This document shows, in pieces, positions 42,845 to 51,534 of a stretch of 64,000 nt of DNA; the first letter of the stretch is position 1, and every line of letters begins with the position of its first letter. Both the position numbers and the translations under genes were made by a program. Location: contig CACNNQ010000005.1 of NCBI GenBank assembly GCA_902621855.1, positions 65,557 to 129,556 of the forward strand, given 5' to 3'. Below the pieces are notes generated by a model that worked only from the letters and a program-made list of their open reading frames with translations, did not search any database and was not told where the DNA came from. The stretch is from an uncultured Alphaproteobacteria bacterium. GTDB taxonomy: Bacteria; Pseudomonadota; Alphaproteobacteria; HIMB59; GCA-002718135.

Positions 42845-44044
42845 ATGGAAATAAAATACTTTAATTCAAATTTTAAAAAAATTATTAAAAATAAAAATAT
42901 TGATCACAGTATTACAAATGTAATTAAAAAACATCCATCCCTCAATATTATCTCAAACAAAAATTTATTAGAGGAAACAATAAATATTTCAAATCAATTT
43001 AAAGAAAAAAAAGAAAAAATAATTGTATTTGGAACAGGAGGTTCAAATTTAGGTGCAAGAGCGTTAAATAATATTATTTTAACAAATAAAATTAATTTGG
43101 AATTTTATGACAATGTTGACCCAATTAATTTTGAAAAAAATTTTAATAATATAAATTTTGAGTCAACTGGTTTCCTAGTTATTTCAAAATCTGGAACGAC
43201 ACCAGAGACATTATCACAATTTTCATGTCTATATCAAAAAGCAATAGAAGCTAACAAGATTAAAGATTTTTTTTCAAATACACTCATCATAACTGAGTTT
43301 AAAGAATCACCACTTTTTAAAATTGCAAAAGATAATAATTGTTTATTATTGGAGCATCATAAAGATGTTGGAGGCAGATATTCTATATTTACTAATGTTG
43401 GTATAGTGCCGGCAATAATTTCTGGATTAAATATTAATGAACTTTTTAGTGGAGCTTCTGAAGTAATTAATAATATTGATAATTATAGACCTTATGATCT
43501 TGGAATATATTTAACGCAAATAGAAAATGTAAAATTTACTAATAGTGTTTTAATGACATATTCAGATTCACTTTATTTTTTTGGAAAATGGTATCTGCAA
43601 CTTTGGGCAGAAAGTATTGGAAAAAATAATAAAGGCATTACGGCAATTCATTCGGTAGGAACTACCGATCAGCATAGTCAATTACAATTGTATTTAGATG
43701 GACCTAAAGATAAATATTTCACCTTTATCACTACTGATCATGCAAATAAGGGAATAAAAATTAATAATGATATGTTTGAGGGTACTAATATTGATTATTT
43801 AAAAGATAAAACGATGGGAGATTTAATGGAAGCTGAACAGTGTGCAACCATTGAAACTTTTAAATTAAATGGTTTTAGTTTTAGAGAAATTTATATTCCT
43901 AAAATAAATGAAAAAAACTTAGGTAAATTATTATCGTTTAGTATAATGGAGACTATTGCCTCCTGTATGTATTTAGATGTAGATCCTTTTAATCAACCTG
44001 CTGTTGAACAAGGTAAAAAACTAACGAAAACTTATTTAAGGTAA
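42845..44044 (+). CDS. pgi: Glucose-6-phosphate isomerase (short form)
   Basis: This 399-residue protein has Pgi signatures VFGTGGSNLGARAL near 60, SKSGTTPETLSQF near 115, GGRYSIFTNVG, the catalytic Glu in FGKWYLQLWAESIGK and the C-terminal QPAVEQGKKL. It interconverts glucose-6-P and fructose-6-P. It is about 150 residues shorter than E. coli Pgi, close to compact bacterial forms. It ends overlapping the convergent rsmD by 9 bases. Confidence 0.87.
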   Translation: MEIKYFNSNFKKIIKNKNIDHSITNVIKKHPSLNIISNKNLLEETINISNQFKEKKEKIIVFGTGGSNLGARALNNIILTNKINLEFYDNVDPINFEKNFNNINFESTGFLVISKSGTTPETLSQFSCLYQKAIEANKIKDFFSNTLIITEFKESPLFKIAKDNNCLLLEHHKDVGGRYSIFTNVGIVPAIISGLNINELFSGASEVINNIDNYRPYDLGIYLTQIENVKFTNSVLMTYSDSLYFFGKWYLQLWAESIGKNNKGITAIHSVGTTDQHSQLQLYLDGPKDKYFTFITTDHANKGIKINNDMFEGTNIDYLKDKTMGDLMEAEQCATIETFKLNGFSFREIYIPKINEKNLGKLLSFSIMETIASCMYLDVDPFNQPAVEQGKKLTKTYLR

Positions 44045-44596
44045 TTTTAAAAAATAAATAATTGTTTTACCGTAAGTCTTTTTTTGAAGTAGATTTAAAT
44101 TTTCCGGTATTAATATATTATCTTTCAAACTCGCCTCCAAACCAATCACAGTAGTATCTTTAATGTTATTAGATAAATTTTCTAAAAGCTTTGTTAAATT
44201 ATACTTTGCATATGGTGGATCAATATAAACAACAGAAATATCCTTGAATTCAATTTCTAACTTAGAATTTATAAGGTCTTCATCATAAATTTTAAATTGA
44301 TTATTTTTACAAATATCTAAACAATTTTTTCTTAAAATCTTAATAACTTCAATATTATTTTCAAAAAAAATAACTTCATTCATACCTCTTGAAATTGCTT
44401 CTAAACCCATTGTGCCAATACCTGCAAATAGATCTAAAAAAATTTTTTTTTTATATAATTCGATAGAATTTTTAACTGCATAACTTTCAATAATTGAAAA
44501 AAAAGCTTCTCTTTTTAAAGAAGAAGTAGGTCTTACAAAATCATTAATACTAGCTAATTTTTTTTGCTTAAACTTTCCTCCAGTAATCCGTATCAT
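44036..44596 (-). CDS. rsmD: 16S rRNA (guanine-966-N2)-methyltransferase
   Basis: This 186-residue SAM-dependent methyltransferase starts with IRITGGKFK as in RsmD. It has the SAM motif LDLFAGIGTMGLEA and the catalytic DPPY (VYIDPPYAKY). It modifies G966 in the 30S decoding region. It is the last of three overlapping minus-strand genes; its start overlaps the pseudouridine synthase stop (4 bases). Confidence 0.9.
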   Translation of the reverse strand: MIRITGGKFKQKKLASINDFVRPTSSLKREAFFSIIESYAVKNSIELYKKKIFLDLFAGIGTMGLEAISRGMNEVIFFENNIEVIKILRKNCLDICKNNQFKIYDEDLINSKLEIEFKDISVVYIDPPYAKYNLTKLLENLSNNIKDTTVIGLEASLKDNILIPENLNLLQKKTYGKTIIYFLKLP

Positions 44597-45285
44597 TTAC
44601 TAATTGTATTTAATTTTTGAAATTCTCCCTCTTTAAGGCTACCAAGCTTGTAAGGACCATATCTAATTCTTATTAACTTAATTATATTCCATGAAAAATA
44701 ATTACAAATATTTCTTATCTCTCTATTTTTTCCTTCTTGAAGTTTAAAAATTAACCAACTGTGATTTTTTAATTTTTTTTCAAAGACAACTTTAATTTTT
44801 TTATAACTAATTTCTTTAATTGTAATGCCTTTATTTATTTTTTCTAAATCAATACTTTGCACATTGCTATTTATGCAAACTCTATAGATCCGCTCAATGT
44901 TTGAAGATGGATGCTCTAAATATCTTGAATAATCACCATTATTAGTAAGCAGGATCAACCCTTCACTCATATAATCCAATCTTCCAACACTTATCAATTG
45001 ACCAATATTTTTTGGCAATAAATCAAAAATTTTTTTTCTTCCTAAGCTATCTTTTGTACTGCAAATATATTTAATTGGTTTATATAGTTTCCATACTTCA
45101 ACTTTATTTACTTTTTTAACAATTTTATTATTAACTTTAATAATGTCTAAATCATTTACTTTATGACTTGGATGAACACATATTTGATTATTAATTTTAA
45201 TTTTTTTTTTAACTATTAATTTTTCTGCATCTCTTCTTGAACAAACGCCAGCACTTGATAGGTATTTTGAAATTCTAATATTCAC
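44593..45285 (-). CDS. rluB: RluB/RsuA-type pseudouridine synthase
   Basis: This 230-residue protein has an N-terminal S4 RNA-binding domain (RISKYLSSAGVCSRRDAEKLI) and a catalytic domain with GRLDYMSEGLILLTNNGD containing the conserved Asp. The C-terminus has KEGKNREIRN-type text (LQEGKNREIRNIC). It isomerises uridine in rRNA; RluB (23S) fits best, but the RsuA/RluE/RluF relatives are close. It starts at GTG overlapping the upstream stop. Confidence 0.85.
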   Translation of the reverse strand: MNIRISKYLSSAGVCSRRDAEKLIVKKKIKINNQICVHPSHKVNDLDIIKVNNKIVKKVNKVEVWKLYKPIKYICSTKDSLGRKKIFDLLPKNIGQLISVGRLDYMSEGLILLTNNGDYSRYLEHPSSNIERIYRVCINSNVQSIDLEKINKGITIKEISYKKIKVVFEKKLKNHSWLIFKLQEGKNREIRNICNYFSWNIIKLIRIRYGPYKLGSLKEGEFQKLNTISK

Positions 45286-45980
45286 TTTGATTCATTAATA
45301 AAATTTTTTATTATTTTTATATCATATCTTGTAATTAAAAATTCAGGATGCCATTGTAAGCCTATACACCATTTGTGTTTTTTGTGCTCTATTCCTTCAA
45401 TAACACCATCCTTTGCTGTACATGAAACATTCAAGTCCTTACCAATCTTTTTTACTGACTGATGATGTGCACTATTAACTTTTATTTTTCGAGTCCCGCA
45501 TATTTTATGTAGTTGAGTATTTTTTGAAATATTAACACTATGACTAGTCTGATTTCTTGGATTTAATTGTTCATGATTTATTGGATCTTTTTTTAAATCT
45601 TGTATTAAGGTCCCACCACATGCAACATTGATAAGCTGTGCTCCACCACAAATTCCCAATATAGGTTTATTATATTTAAAAAATTTATTGAAAATATTTA
45701 TTTCAAAATTCGTTCTTTTATTTTTAATATTTTTAGATTGAGTATTACTTGTTTTGTATAATTTAGGATTAATATCAAAATCTCCTCCAGTAATAATTAG
45801 GCCATCAATTAAATGACAAAAATCATCAATATATTTTTTTTCATGCAACAGAGGAAATGGAATTGTATTAAATTTTGTTAAGGAAGTTAAGTAATTTTCC
45901 CTTAATGCATACCATGGAAATTTTGAGTATGTTTTCTTTCTTTCACTATCAAGAGTTATTCCAATAATTGGTTTTTTCAT
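45282..45980 (-). CDS. Class I glutamine amidotransferase-like gamma-glutamyl hydrolase (PuuD family, C26)
   Basis: This 232-residue peptidase C26 protein has the nucleophile Cys in LGICGGAQLINV, oxyanion and GGGTLIQD-type text (CGGTLIQDL), and catalytic His-x-Glu in GLQWHPEF. Such enzymes hydrolyse gamma-glutamyl bonds, for example gamma-glutamyl-GABA in putrescine breakdown. It is the first gene of the run with the pseudouridine synthase and rsmD. The substrate is not assigned. It is divergent from tadA, 40 bases apart. Confidence 0.8.
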   Translation of the reverse strand: MKKPIIGITLDSERKKTYSKFPWYALRENYLTSLTKFNTIPFPLLHEKKYIDDFCHLIDGLIITGGDFDINPKLYKTSNTQSKNIKNKRTNFEINIFNKFFKYNKPILGICGGAQLINVACGGTLIQDLKKDPINHEQLNPRNQTSHSVNISKNTQLHKICGTRKIKVNSAHHQSVKKIGKDLNVSCTAKDGVIEGIEHKKHKWCIGLQWHPEFLITRYDIKIIKNFINESK

Positions 45981-46020
45981 TATAATTCAACTATAATGTA
46001 CAAAATAAGTGTGTTCCAGA

Positions 46021-46476
46021 ATGAACGTTGATTTTTTTATGAAAGAAGCAATTATTGAAGCAGACAAAGCTTATAATTTAAATGAAGTTCCAGTTGGGGG
46101 AATACTTGTCGATAATAAGACAAACAAGATTGTAGCCAGAAGTTACAATACAGTAAATAAAGATAAAAATGCTATAAGACATTGTGAATTAAATCTAATT
46201 CAAAATACTTGTGAAAAACTAAGGCTTAAATATTTAGAGAATATGACATTATTTGTAACTTTGGAACCATGTACAATGTGTGCTAGTGCCATAAGTGAAG
46301 TACATATTAAAGATATATATTTTGGAGCATATGATGAAAAAAATGGAGGAATTGAAAAACTTCGAGTTGCTTTTCAAAGAGAAAATATATTTATGCCAAC
46401 TATTTATGGAGGCATTATGGAAAAAGAATGTAGTAATTTATTAAAAAAATTTTTTAAAAATAAAAGTGATAGATAA
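46021..46476 (+). CDS. tadA: tRNA-specific adenosine deaminase-type cytidine/deoxycytidylate deaminase
   Basis: Zinc deaminase of about 151 residues with RHCELNLI, where HxE is kept (the usual HAE has become HCE), and LEPCTMCASAI (PCxxC zinc ligands). It matches TadA, which converts A34 to inosine in tRNA-Arg. ATG at 46021 is preferred to GTG at 46009. Its end overlaps xseA. Another nucleoside or guanine deaminase is the less likely alternative. Confidence 0.82.
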   Translation: MNVDFFMKEAIIEADKAYNLNEVPVGGILVDNKTNKIVARSYNTVNKDKNAIRHCELNLIQNTCEKLRLKYLENMTLFVTLEPCTMCASAISEVHIKDIYFGAYDEKNGGIEKLRVAFQRENIFMPTIYGGIMEKECSNLLKKFFKNKSDR

Positions 46477-47797
46477 AATTAATATACCAGAATTTGAAGT
46501 TTCAGAATTTAATCAAGCATTTAAAGAGGTAATTGAGTCCAATTTTAATTATGTAAGAATTAAAGGAGAAATTTCTGAGGTAAAAACTGCAACAAGAGGT
46601 CAAATTTATCTAACACTTAAAGACGAGGACTCTATTTTAAGTGGAGTTATCTGGGATCAGAAAAAAAAATACTTAGATATAAATCCAGAAATAGGGTTAG
46701 AAATAATAGCGACTGGGAGAATCACCACTTGGTCTCGCTATAAAACTACTTACCAAATAGATATTGATAAAATTGAAATTGCAGGAGAGGGAGCACTTTT
46801 AAAACTCATTGAAGAAAGAAAAAAAAGACTACAAAAAAAAGGTTATTTTGATGAAGATAAAAAAATACCATTACCTTATTTACCTGAGAGATTAGGAGTT
46901 ATTACATCTCCTACTGGCTCTGTAGTACATGACATAATTAATAGAGTGAATGACCGTTTTCCAATGCCTTTAGATATATGGCCTGTTTCTGTACAGGGTG
47001 TTGACGCAGCAGTTAGCATTATAAATGCTATCGAAGGTTTTAATAAACTTGTGTCAGGTAAACCAGATATACTTATTGTTGCTAGAGGTGGTGGAAGTAC
47101 CGAAGATTTGATGGCATTTAATGATGAAAATCTTGCAACAAGTGTTTTTGAATCAAAAATACCAATTATTTCAGCAATAGGTCATGAAACAGATACAACA
47201 ATTATTGATTTAGTATCAGATTTGAGAGCATCTACACCAACTGCAGCAGCTGAAAAAGCTACTCCAGTGAGATTTGAATTAATTGAAAAAATTAAAAATT
47301 TACAACTTAGATTAAACACCAAAGTAAATTTACAAATTCAATCCAAAAAAGAAAATTATGAATATTTAAATAAATTTCTCAAATCTCCAAGCTTGATAGT
47401 TAATAATTATAAGGAGAAACTTTTAGATGATTTTAAAAATTTAACATTATCAATTGAAAATAAATTTAGTATATCAAAATTGAATCTTCTTAACTTAGGA
47501 AAATCTATTATTTCACCTGATTCATCAATAAACTTGAAACAAACAAAGATTAACAATCTTTCAAAAAATCTTAATTTAAATATAGCCAATAATTATAGAG
47601 ATAAGCTTGAAAAATATAGGTCCAATATAAGATTGCTCAATTCAAATTCTATTTCCTCAAATCTTAAAAAAGGATATTCAATTTTGATGCATAAAAAGAA
47701 AATTGTGAAGACAAGAAAAATAATTACTACTGACGATCAATTATCAGTAAAACTTATTGATGGTACCATTGATATAAAAGTAACAAAAATTAACTAA
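46466..47797 (+). CDS. xseA: Exodeoxyribonuclease VII large subunit
   Basis: This 443-residue protein has an N-terminal OB-fold (YVRIKGEISEVK...GQIYLTLKDEDS), the catalytic core with LGVITSPTGSVVHDI near 150, ARGGGSTEDLMAFNDE near 210 and IGHETDTTIIDLVSD, then a long helical, coiled-coil region. With XseB it degrades single-stranded DNA. It uses a GTG start inside the end of tadA and overlaps the convergent acyltransferase by 8 bases. Confidence 0.92.
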   Translation: MIDKINIPEFEVSEFNQAFKEVIESNFNYVRIKGEISEVKTATRGQIYLTLKDEDSILSGVIWDQKKKYLDINPEIGLEIIATGRITTWSRYKTTYQIDIDKIEIAGEGALLKLIEERKKRLQKKGYFDEDKKIPLPYLPERLGVITSPTGSVVHDIINRVNDRFPMPLDIWPVSVQGVDAAVSIINAIEGFNKLVSGKPDILIVARGGGSTEDLMAFNDENLATSVFESKIPIISAIGHETDTTIIDLVSDLRASTPTAAAEKATPVRFELIEKIKNLQLRLNTKVNLQIQSKKENYEYLNKFLKSPSLIVNNYKEKLLDDFKNLTLSIENKFSISKLNLLNLGKSIISPDSSINLKQTKINNLSKNLNLNIANNYRDKLEKYRSNIRLLNSNSISSNLKKGYSILMHKKKIVKTRKIITTDDQLSVKLIDGTIDIKVTKIN

Positions 47798-48653
47798 ATC
47801 TTTTATGCTGCCAGAACCATTGAGTGGGTTCTGCTTTAATCCACTGTTCAACTTTATTATGAATTTCTTCCATCATCTGAGTATCATTAATTTCTAAATT
47901 GTTATGATAAAGTGGCTCTAAAAATGTTAGCTCAATATTTCCATTATCAATTCTTTTATTTTGTATTGGAATTATTGGTAAATTATATTTTCTAGCTATT
48001 TTTAAAAAACCTGTTTGCGTTTTAACTTTTTTATTAAAAAACATGACCTCTTCTCCTGATGAATCTTTTTGATCTATTAATAATACAATTGATAAAGAAT
48101 TATTTATTGCATCAACAACATCTTTAGCGCTTTTCTTTCCCTTGGGAGTGTAAAAGCTATTTTTAGTAACAAGAGAATTTTGTCTAATATTTAGTATTAG
48201 TTTATCAATAAAATTATTATTTATATGCCTATATATACCACCAATGTTAATCCCAATTCTATCTAAACTTGGAACTAATACTTCCCAATTAGATTGATGA
48301 ATACTAATAAAAATTGCTTGTTTTTTATTTTTGATAAAATCTTCTATATTTTCTAAATTGATATATTTGATTTTATTTTTTATAAAAATATCATTTATTC
48401 TTAGAAGTTCACAAATTGTAATTCCAAGATTATTCCAACTTTTTTTAATAATATTTTGTATTTCTTCATCTTTAAGATTTGGGAAAACATGCTTACAATT
48501 ATTTATAGCTGTTTTATTAGCTCGTGTAAATTTACCTAAAGTGCTAAATAAAAATGATGAAACTTTCAAAGATAGATTGAGTGGTAAAATTTTATATAAA
48601 AAATAAATAAAAATAAATCCAATATACTGTAAAAAGTAAATTATCTGTTTCAT
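47790..48653 (-). CDS. lpxL: Lipid A biosynthesis acyltransferase (LpxL/HtrB family)
   Basis: This 287-residue membrane-anchored acyltransferase has an N-terminal hydrophobic helix, the active-site pattern ISIHQSNWEV (His-x4-acid type), GGIYRHINN, and the C-terminal WFWQHKRF seen in LpxL/LpxM. It adds a secondary acyl chain to lipid A. It is the last gene of the minus-strand lipid A operon; its ATG overlaps the lpxK stop. Confidence 0.86.
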   Translation of the reverse strand: MKQIIYFLQYIGFIFIYFLYKILPLNLSLKVSSFLFSTLGKFTRANKTAINNCKHVFPNLKDEEIQNIIKKSWNNLGITICELLRINDIFIKNKIKYINLENIEDFIKNKKQAIFISIHQSNWEVLVPSLDRIGINIGGIYRHINNNFIDKLILNIRQNSLVTKNSFYTPKGKKSAKDVVDAINNSLSIVLLIDQKDSSGEEVMFFNKKVKTQTGFLKIARKYNLPIIPIQNKRIDNGNIELTFLEPLYHNNLEINDTQMMEEIHNKVEQWIKAEPTQWFWQHKRFS

Positions 48654-49648
48654 ATTGCTAAATCATTGATTTTATTTTCTAGAACGTTACTCAAAATTTC
48701 TTTGAGTAAATTTTCATCTTCAAATTTGATTTCACCATTAAGTGTGCTGACTAAAGAACGATATGATTTTGGTATCCTCACAAAATCTTTTTTTGTAGTA
48801 ACCAATACAGATTTTGTAAGATTAGCATTTTCTGCAAGATTTAACATGTCATTTTCATCGAATATATGATGATCTGGGTAGCTAATTTTCTTTTCTAAAA
48901 TAGCGCCTTGTTCAGTTAGTGAATTGTAAAATTTTTCAGGATAAGCAATGCCAGCAAAAGCTGTCACTTTTTGATTTTTATAAATTTTGTTATCTGTACT
49001 AATTTGAAACTTAGCGTGAATAATTGGAACAGTGCTAGGAATTTTTTCTTTAACATCTTGAGCAATTTCACCAATTACAATTACTAAATTCGCTCTAGAA
49101 ATACCTCTTGATATACTCTCCCTTAGAGGCCCAGATGGGATGACTCGTTTATTTCCAAATCCTTGTTCACCATTAATTACTATAATTGAAAAATCTTTCT
49201 GAAGAGTTGGATTTTGAAAACCATCATCCATAATTATACAGTCAGCACCGCTCTCTTTAGCTAAGAAAAAGGATCTATTTCTATCTTGTCCAATCCAAGT
49301 TGGTGCAACTTCAGCTAATAATAAAGACTCATCCCCAACACTTTTTGCTGAATGCCAATCTTTTACCAGAACATTAGATGTTTCAACACCCCCATAACCC
49401 CTTGAAACAAAGTGAGGATTATATCCATTAAGTTTTAATAAATTTCCAATTTTTAATGCAACAGGTGTTTTACCAGCACCTCCTACTACTATGTTGCCAA
49501 TACAAATCACAGGAATTACAGAAGATGTTTTTCTGCTTACAAAATTTCTTATTTTTGTTCCAAATCTAAATAGTAATGAGAGTGGATATAAAGAATTAGA
49601 TAAATATGTATCATTTTTTTTATACCAAAATTTAGGAGCTTTAAGCAT
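48650..49648 (-). CDS. lpxK: Tetraacyldisaccharide 4'-kinase
   Basis: This 332-residue LpxK has the P-loop GNIVVGGAGKTPVA near 51-64, SRGYGG near 86, and IIMDDGFQNPTL (Asp pair) near 140. It phosphorylates the 4' position of the lipid A disaccharide at the inner membrane. It lies between waaA and lpxL in a tightly spaced lipid A operon. Confidence 0.93.
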   Translation of the reverse strand: MLKAPKFWYKKNDTYLSNSLYPLSLLFRFGTKIRNFVSRKTSSVIPVICIGNIVVGGAGKTPVALKIGNLLKLNGYNPHFVSRGYGGVETSNVLVKDWHSAKSVGDESLLLAEVAPTWIGQDRNRSFFLAKESGADCIIMDDGFQNPTLQKDFSIIVINGEQGFGNKRVIPSGPLRESISRGISRANLVIVIGEIAQDVKEKIPSTVPIIHAKFQISTDNKIYKNQKVTAFAGIAYPEKFYNSLTEQGAILEKKISYPDHHIFDENDMLNLAENANLTKSVLVTTKKDFVRIPKSYRSLVSTLNGEIKFEDENLLKEILSNVLENKINDLAI

Positions 49649-49649
49649 T

Positions 49650-50870
49650 TTAATTTATGTACACTTCAATGTCTTGATAAAGTTGTTCTTTTTCAAAAAA
49701 AGGACCTTTGGAAAATTCCAATGCATTTTTTTGGATTTTTTTAATTTCAATATTATTATTTAGTAACTCCCTCATCTTTAACTCAATTTCTTCAAAATTA
49801 TTTACAATTATACATGATTTTACTTTTACCATATCTTCATAAATATTAGTCCAATTATCAACATATTTTCCGCTAATAACAACACATCCATAACACGCAG
49901 GTTCTATTGGATTATGTCCGCCTATATTTTTTAAAAAAGAACCACCTAAAATAACTAAATCACTAATTTTAAAATACTGATCTAATTTTCCAAAACTATC
50001 AATTATTACGATATTATTTTCTTCAACATCTTTTCTAGATTCTAATGAGATACTAAATCCTTCTTTATTTAATTCTTGCTTAATTGTCTTAATCCTTTCT
50101 GGATGTCTTGGTGCAAGATATATTTTTAAATCAAATTCACGAATTGTTTTTTTAATACTTTTAACTATCTCTATTTCCTCATTAGAATGAGTACTTGCTA
50201 TCATGATTATATTTGATTGTTTTCTATTTGTAATTAAATTAAGTTTAGTTTTAGCTAATTTTAAATTTCCAATATAGTCTATCTGTAAGTTTGTTAATTC
50301 GTGGATTCTTTTTTTATCATCAGTACTTTGTGCAAAAATTTTATTAAAATTCTTTAATGAATTTTTATAAAAATTTTTTGCATTTTGCCATTTTTTAAAA
50401 GAGTTTGGAGAAATTCTTGCATTTAAATATAAACAATTGATATCTTTCTCTCTAATTTTATTAAGCATATTTGGCCAAATATCTGATTCTATCCATAGGA
50501 TTAAATTTGGCTTCCAAAAGTTTAAAAATCTTGAACACCATATTGATACATCAAATGGAATATATTGATGGATAACTTTATTTTTATAAAACTCCTTAAT
50601 ATAATCCGCTGAAGACTTTGTTGTTGTTGTTACTAAAATATGAAATACTTTATGATATCTGTCTATAATTAAATCTGACGACTTAAATTCCCCGATACTA
50701 GCTGCATGTATCCATAAAATTTTTTTTTCATTATTTTTTTTTACAGTTGGTCTTCCAAATCTTTCAATAAACCTTACCTTGTCCTCTTTTTTTTTATATA
50801 TTCGAATAAATATATTAACGATAATTAGAGGTAGGAAAAGAGTAGTAATTATTTGATATATTTTAAGCAT
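49650..50870 (-). CDS. waaA: KDO transferase
   Basis: This 406-residue glycosyltransferase (GT30) has an N-terminal membrane anchor, LWIHAASIGEFKS near 50 with the conserved Glu, then LILWIESDIWPNM and NARIS in the middle, and LGGSFLKNIGGHNPIEPACYG in the C-terminal CMP-KDO domain. It adds KDO to lipid IVA. One or two additions cannot be told from sequence. Its start overlaps the upstream acyltransferase stop. Confidence 0.92.
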   Translation of the reverse strand: MLKIYQIITTLFLPLIIVNIFIRIYKKKEDKVRFIERFGRPTVKKNNEKKILWIHAASIGEFKSSDLIIDRYHKVFHILVTTTTKSSADYIKEFYKNKVIHQYIPFDVSIWCSRFLNFWKPNLILWIESDIWPNMLNKIREKDINCLYLNARISPNSFKKWQNAKNFYKNSLKNFNKIFAQSTDDKKRIHELTNLQIDYIGNLKLAKTKLNLITNRKQSNIIMIASTHSNEEIEIVKSIKKTIREFDLKIYLAPRHPERIKTIKQELNKEGFSISLESRKDVEENNIVIIDSFGKLDQYFKISDLVILGGSFLKNIGGHNPIEPACYGCVVISGKYVDNWTNIYEDMVKVKSCIIVNNFEEIELKMRELLNNNIEIKKIQKNALEFSKGPFFEKEQLYQDIEVYIN

Positions 50871-51534
50871 TTAGTCCTTGTTCTGCCAATTTCATACAAT
50901 AGTTAATTTTTTCTTCCAGGAAATGCTTATATTTATCTAAGTCATCATCTTTTGTAGATGAAGGAATAATTATAGGCTCACCCCAGACAAATCTACATTT
51001 TGAAAAAGGGTATGTTATTAAAAATGAGTCCCAAGATTTAAGTTTGATATTTTTATTTGAAGCAAAACCAAGTGGTATAATAGGCACTTGAGAATGAACA
51101 GCAATTTTTATGATTCCTTCCGAAACTTTTCTATTTGGACCTCTTGGACCATCAGGAGTAATACCAATATAATTTCTATCTTTTAAAATTTGAAATACCT
51201 TTCTTAATGAAGGTGATTTATTTTTTGACATTATAGAAACATTTTTTAAATTAAAATGACCTGCAATGTATGCACCAAAGCGACCATCACTATGACTGGA
51301 TGCTAACATGTTTAAAACAGCTTTGCTTTTCCATACATGTCCTATCATCATTAATTGGCCATGCCAAAAGGCTAGAATAAATGGTTTGTTTTCTTTCCAT
51401 AATTTTTCTGGTAATTCAGAATTTTTTATCTGTATTTTAGAAGTATAACCTACAAATAGTATATATAGGTAACCAATAAAAGCTAAAATTTTTTGAGAAA
51501 AAGAAAATTTAAAAATTTTTTTTTTAAAACTCAT
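50863..51534 (-). CDS. DUF374 lysophospholipid acyltransferase-like protein
   Basis: This 223-residue protein has an N-terminal hydrophobic helix, ILAFWHGQLMMIG near 55 (catalytic His) and GITPDGPRGPNRKVS near 125, the DUF374/LPLAT signature. It probably acylates a lipid A or phospholipid precursor; the exact reaction is not established. It sits between msbA and waaA, its common location in alphaproteobacteria. Confidence 0.85.
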   Translation of the reverse strand: MSFKKKIFKFSFSQKILAFIGYLYILFVGYTSKIQIKNSELPEKLWKENKPFILAFWHGQLMMIGHVWKSKAVLNMLASSHSDGRFGAYIAGHFNLKNVSIMSKNKSPSLRKVFQILKDRNYIGITPDGPRGPNRKVSEGIIKIAVHSQVPIIPLGFASNKNIKLKSWDSFLITYPFSKCRFVWGEPIIIPSSTKDDDLDKYKHFLEEKINYCMKLAEQGLNA

